Shown piece after piece: positions 11,813-12,951 of a DNA stretch of 12,951 nucleotides. The notes beneath the pieces were generated by a model, which did no database searches, was not told the DNA's origin, and worked only from the letters and a program-made list of their open reading frames with translations. The DNA is taken from positions 1 through 12,951 of the forward strand of contig UQUG01000054.1 of the NCBI GenBank assembly GCA_900544205.1, given 5' to 3'. Numbering within the stretch: position 1 is the stretch's first letter; every line of letters begins with the position of its first letter. The position numbers and the translations under genes are program-made. This DNA comes from an uncultured Collinsella sp. (lineage in GTDB: Bacteria > Actinomycetota > Coriobacteriia > Coriobacteriales > Coriobacteriaceae).

Positions 11813-12733
11813 TTACAGGAGACCGTTGTCCTGGAGGACCTTCTTAATCGCCTCGACGTTCTCGCCGGTCATGGCCTTCACCGGGCGCGGCATGGTCGGG
11901 CTGTCGAAGATGCCCATGAGATTCATAGCGGTCTTGAAGGCACCAACGCCGCCGGCATAGCCCTGAACGCCCGAGGTGACATCCCAGATGTGGGAGATCT
12001 CGTTGAGGCGATCCTGCTCGGCCTTGACGGTAGCCCAGTCGCCGGCCTGAGCGGCCTTCCACTGACGCACGTAGCCCTCGGGCTCAACGTTGGCGAGACC
12101 CGGGACGGAACCGTCGGCGCCACCGAGGTAGGCGCCGTCGACAACAACCTCGTGACCGGTGAGGATGCTCATCGGGTGGCCGTTCTTCTCGTTCTCCTGA
12201 ACGAGATAGCGGAACGAGATGTCATCGCCCGAGGAATCCTTGACGCCGGCCAGGACGCCCTCGGCGCCGAGCTTGGCAAGGAGCTTCCAGGGGAGCTTGG
12301 TGTGGACGCACACGGGGATGTCGTAGGCAAAGATGGGCAGGTCGAGTTCCTCGTGCAGGATGCGGAAGTGCTCCTCGACCTCGGTCATGCCCTGCAGGGC
12401 ATAGAACGGGCAGGTGGCGACGAGGGCATCGGCGCCCAGCTCCTGGGCGACCTTGCCGTGCTCGATCATGCGCTCGGTCTCGGTGTCGATGATGCCGACC
12501 AGAACAGGCACGCGGTGATCGACGATGCGCACGGCCTCGGCGATGATCTGACGGCGACGCTCGTCGGTGGAGAAGACGACCTCGCCCGAGGAGCCCAGGA
12601 AGAACAAGCCATCGACGCCGGCATCGATCATGCGGTTGATGCTGCGCTCAAAGGAGGCAACGTCGAGCTGGTGATCTTCGGTATCGGGAACAACGACGGG
12701 AGGGATAACGCCGGTGAATTTCTGAGTTGCCAC
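11813..12733 (-). CDS. nanA: N-acetylneuraminate lyase-like aldolase (DapA/NanA family)
   Basis: A 306-residue class I aldolase of the DHDPS/NAL family that, by context, splits N-acetylneuraminate to ManNAc and pyruvate. The start is GTG at 12733, with AAGGAG 6 bases upstream; the frame stays open 28 codons further but has no ribosome site there. GSSGE (47-51) binds the pyruvate carboxylate. Tyr137 (AYDIP) and the Schiff-base Lys165 (GVKDSSGD) fall at exactly the E. coli NanA positions. GGADGSVPG (204-212) has the NAL-type GADG, whereas typical DapA has GAVG. At the sugar-tail region it reads GHEV (193-196) where E. coli NanA has an Asp-Glu pair, so the preferred substrate may differ. Length is normal (about 300). 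Alternatives are DapA or a keto-deoxy sugar acid aldolase; the downstream nanE and kinase argue for the sialic acid role. Confidence 0.82.
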   Translation of the reverse strand: MATQKFTGVIPPVVVPDTEDHQLDVASFERSINRMIDAGVDGLFFLGSSGEVVFSTDERRRQIIAEAVRIVDHRVPVLVGIIDTETERMIEHGKVAQELGADALVATCPFYALQGMTEVEEHFRILHEELDLPIFAYDIPVCVHTKLPWKLLAKLGAEGVLAGVKDSSGDDISFRYLVQENEKNGHPMSILTGHEVVVDGAYLGGADGSVPGLANVEPEGYVRQWKAAQAGDWATVKAEQDRLNEISHIWDVTSGVQGYAGGVGAFKTAMNLMGIFDSPTMPRPVKAMTGENVEAIKKVLQDNGLL

Positions 12734-12801
12734 AAGAATCTCCTTAGTTGTCTGGCGGGCAGCCCTATGCCGCCCACTCTTGTTGGCAGTGTCCAGGCCG
12801 C

Positions 12802-12951
12802 CTAGGCCAAAGAACACGGGTAGAACGTTTGGTTAAAGAAGTCGACGACTTCGTTTTCGAACGCATTGATGCGCTCGTGAGCGTATTTGGCATAGACGAT
12901 ATGCCTCCGGTCACACTCAAGACCGTTGAATACGGCAAACTGGCCCTTGGG
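12802..12951 (-). CDS. CE7-type acetyl esterase (acetyl xylan esterase/cephalosporin C deacetylase family), C-terminal 49 residues
   Basis: Reading in from the right edge gives 49 residues ending in TAG at 12804-12802; the start lies outside the window. The run FAVFNGLE (5-12), then IVYAKYAHERINAF (18-31) and ENEVVDFF (32-39), follows, as I recall it, the C-terminal end of the AXE1/CE7 family. That family has FAxxNxLE, VYxxxxHExIxAF and ExxxFF, and the HE histidine belongs to the Ser-Asp-His triad. Family members remove O-acetyl groups from sugars. The gene lies 68 bases upstream of nanA, probably in the same operon, which suggests action on an O-acetylated sugar such as sialic acid. That substrate is inference. 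The 68-base gap also holds a weak 7-pair stem (12754-12774). With only 49 residues, another alpha/beta hydrolase family remains possible. Confidence 0.72.
   Translation of the reverse strand, partial: PKGQFAVFNGLECDRRHIVYAKYAHERINAFENEVVDFFNQTFYPCSLA

Noticed and set aside
11813..12733. Dihydrodipicolinate synthase (dapA).
   Set aside because: It lacks the GAVG motif of DapA and has the NAL-type GADG. It lies with nanE and a NanK-like kinase rather than lysine genes. It is kept only as an alternative.
12734..12817. N-terminal extension of nanA by 28 codons.
   Set aside because: It would overlap the end of the esterase gene and has no ribosome site. The GTG at 12733 has AAGGAG 6 bases upstream, and the protein then matches NanA residue numbering exactly.
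1..12951. CRISPR arrays, tRNA, rRNA, insertion sequences, phage attachment sites.
   Set aside because: I saw no regularly spaced direct repeats, no tRNA cloverleaf, no rRNA stretch and no transposase or integrase reading frame on either strand.

Overview
This window looks like chromosomal DNA from a gut Coriobacteriia, most plausibly Collinsella or a close relative. That is an inference from the high-GC codon usage, an actinobacterial whiA-gap-pgk-tpiA-secG arrangement, RapZ and WhiA side by side, and host-glycan (sialic acid) genes. No species can be fixed without a database search. All twelve supported genes lie on the minus strand, so transcription runs from the right end to the left end. 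I see no rRNA, tRNA, CRISPR array, transposase or phage gene.

In transcription order, the right end (about 12951-9848) is a sialic acid catabolism block. It holds the last 49 residues of a CE7-family carbohydrate esterase, an N-acetylneuraminate lyase-like aldolase (nanA), a ROK kinase resembling ManNAc kinase (nanK-like) and ManNAc-6-P epimerase (nanE). Together these would deacetylate sialic acid or a related sugar, split it to ManNAc plus pyruvate, phosphorylate ManNAc and epimerise it to GlcNAc-6-P. Two large, symmetric, imperfect inverted repeats of 88 and 98 bases sit in the two intergenic gaps of this block. They are the least explained structures in the window.

Next (9749-7893) come rapZ and whiA, six bases apart. 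The yvcK gene that usually lies between them in Gram-positive bacteria is absent. Then (7699-3024) comes the lower glycolysis set: gap with its own promoter region and strong terminator, followed by a tightly packed pgk-tpiA-gpmI operon (8-base pgk/tpiA overlap, 5-base tpiA/gpmI gap). secG follows as a single gene with its own candidate promoter and terminator.

The left end (2312-1) begins an oligopeptide/dipeptide ABC transporter operon. It has a Tat-type lipoprotein substrate-binding protein and, after a strong intercistronic stem-loop, the first 159 residues of an OppB-type permease, cut by the window edge.

Regulatory layout: the leaders of gap, pgk and rapZ each place a stem-loop just upstream of the ribosome binding site. 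Each has a plausible -10 element located so that the stem-loop would lie at or near the 5' end of the mRNA. The gap promoter region also contains a perfect 14-base palindrome and a dyad over the -35 position. No gene-free stretch exceeds 300 bases; the longest are about 290 bases (2313-2605) and 193 bases (7700-7892), and both are described below.
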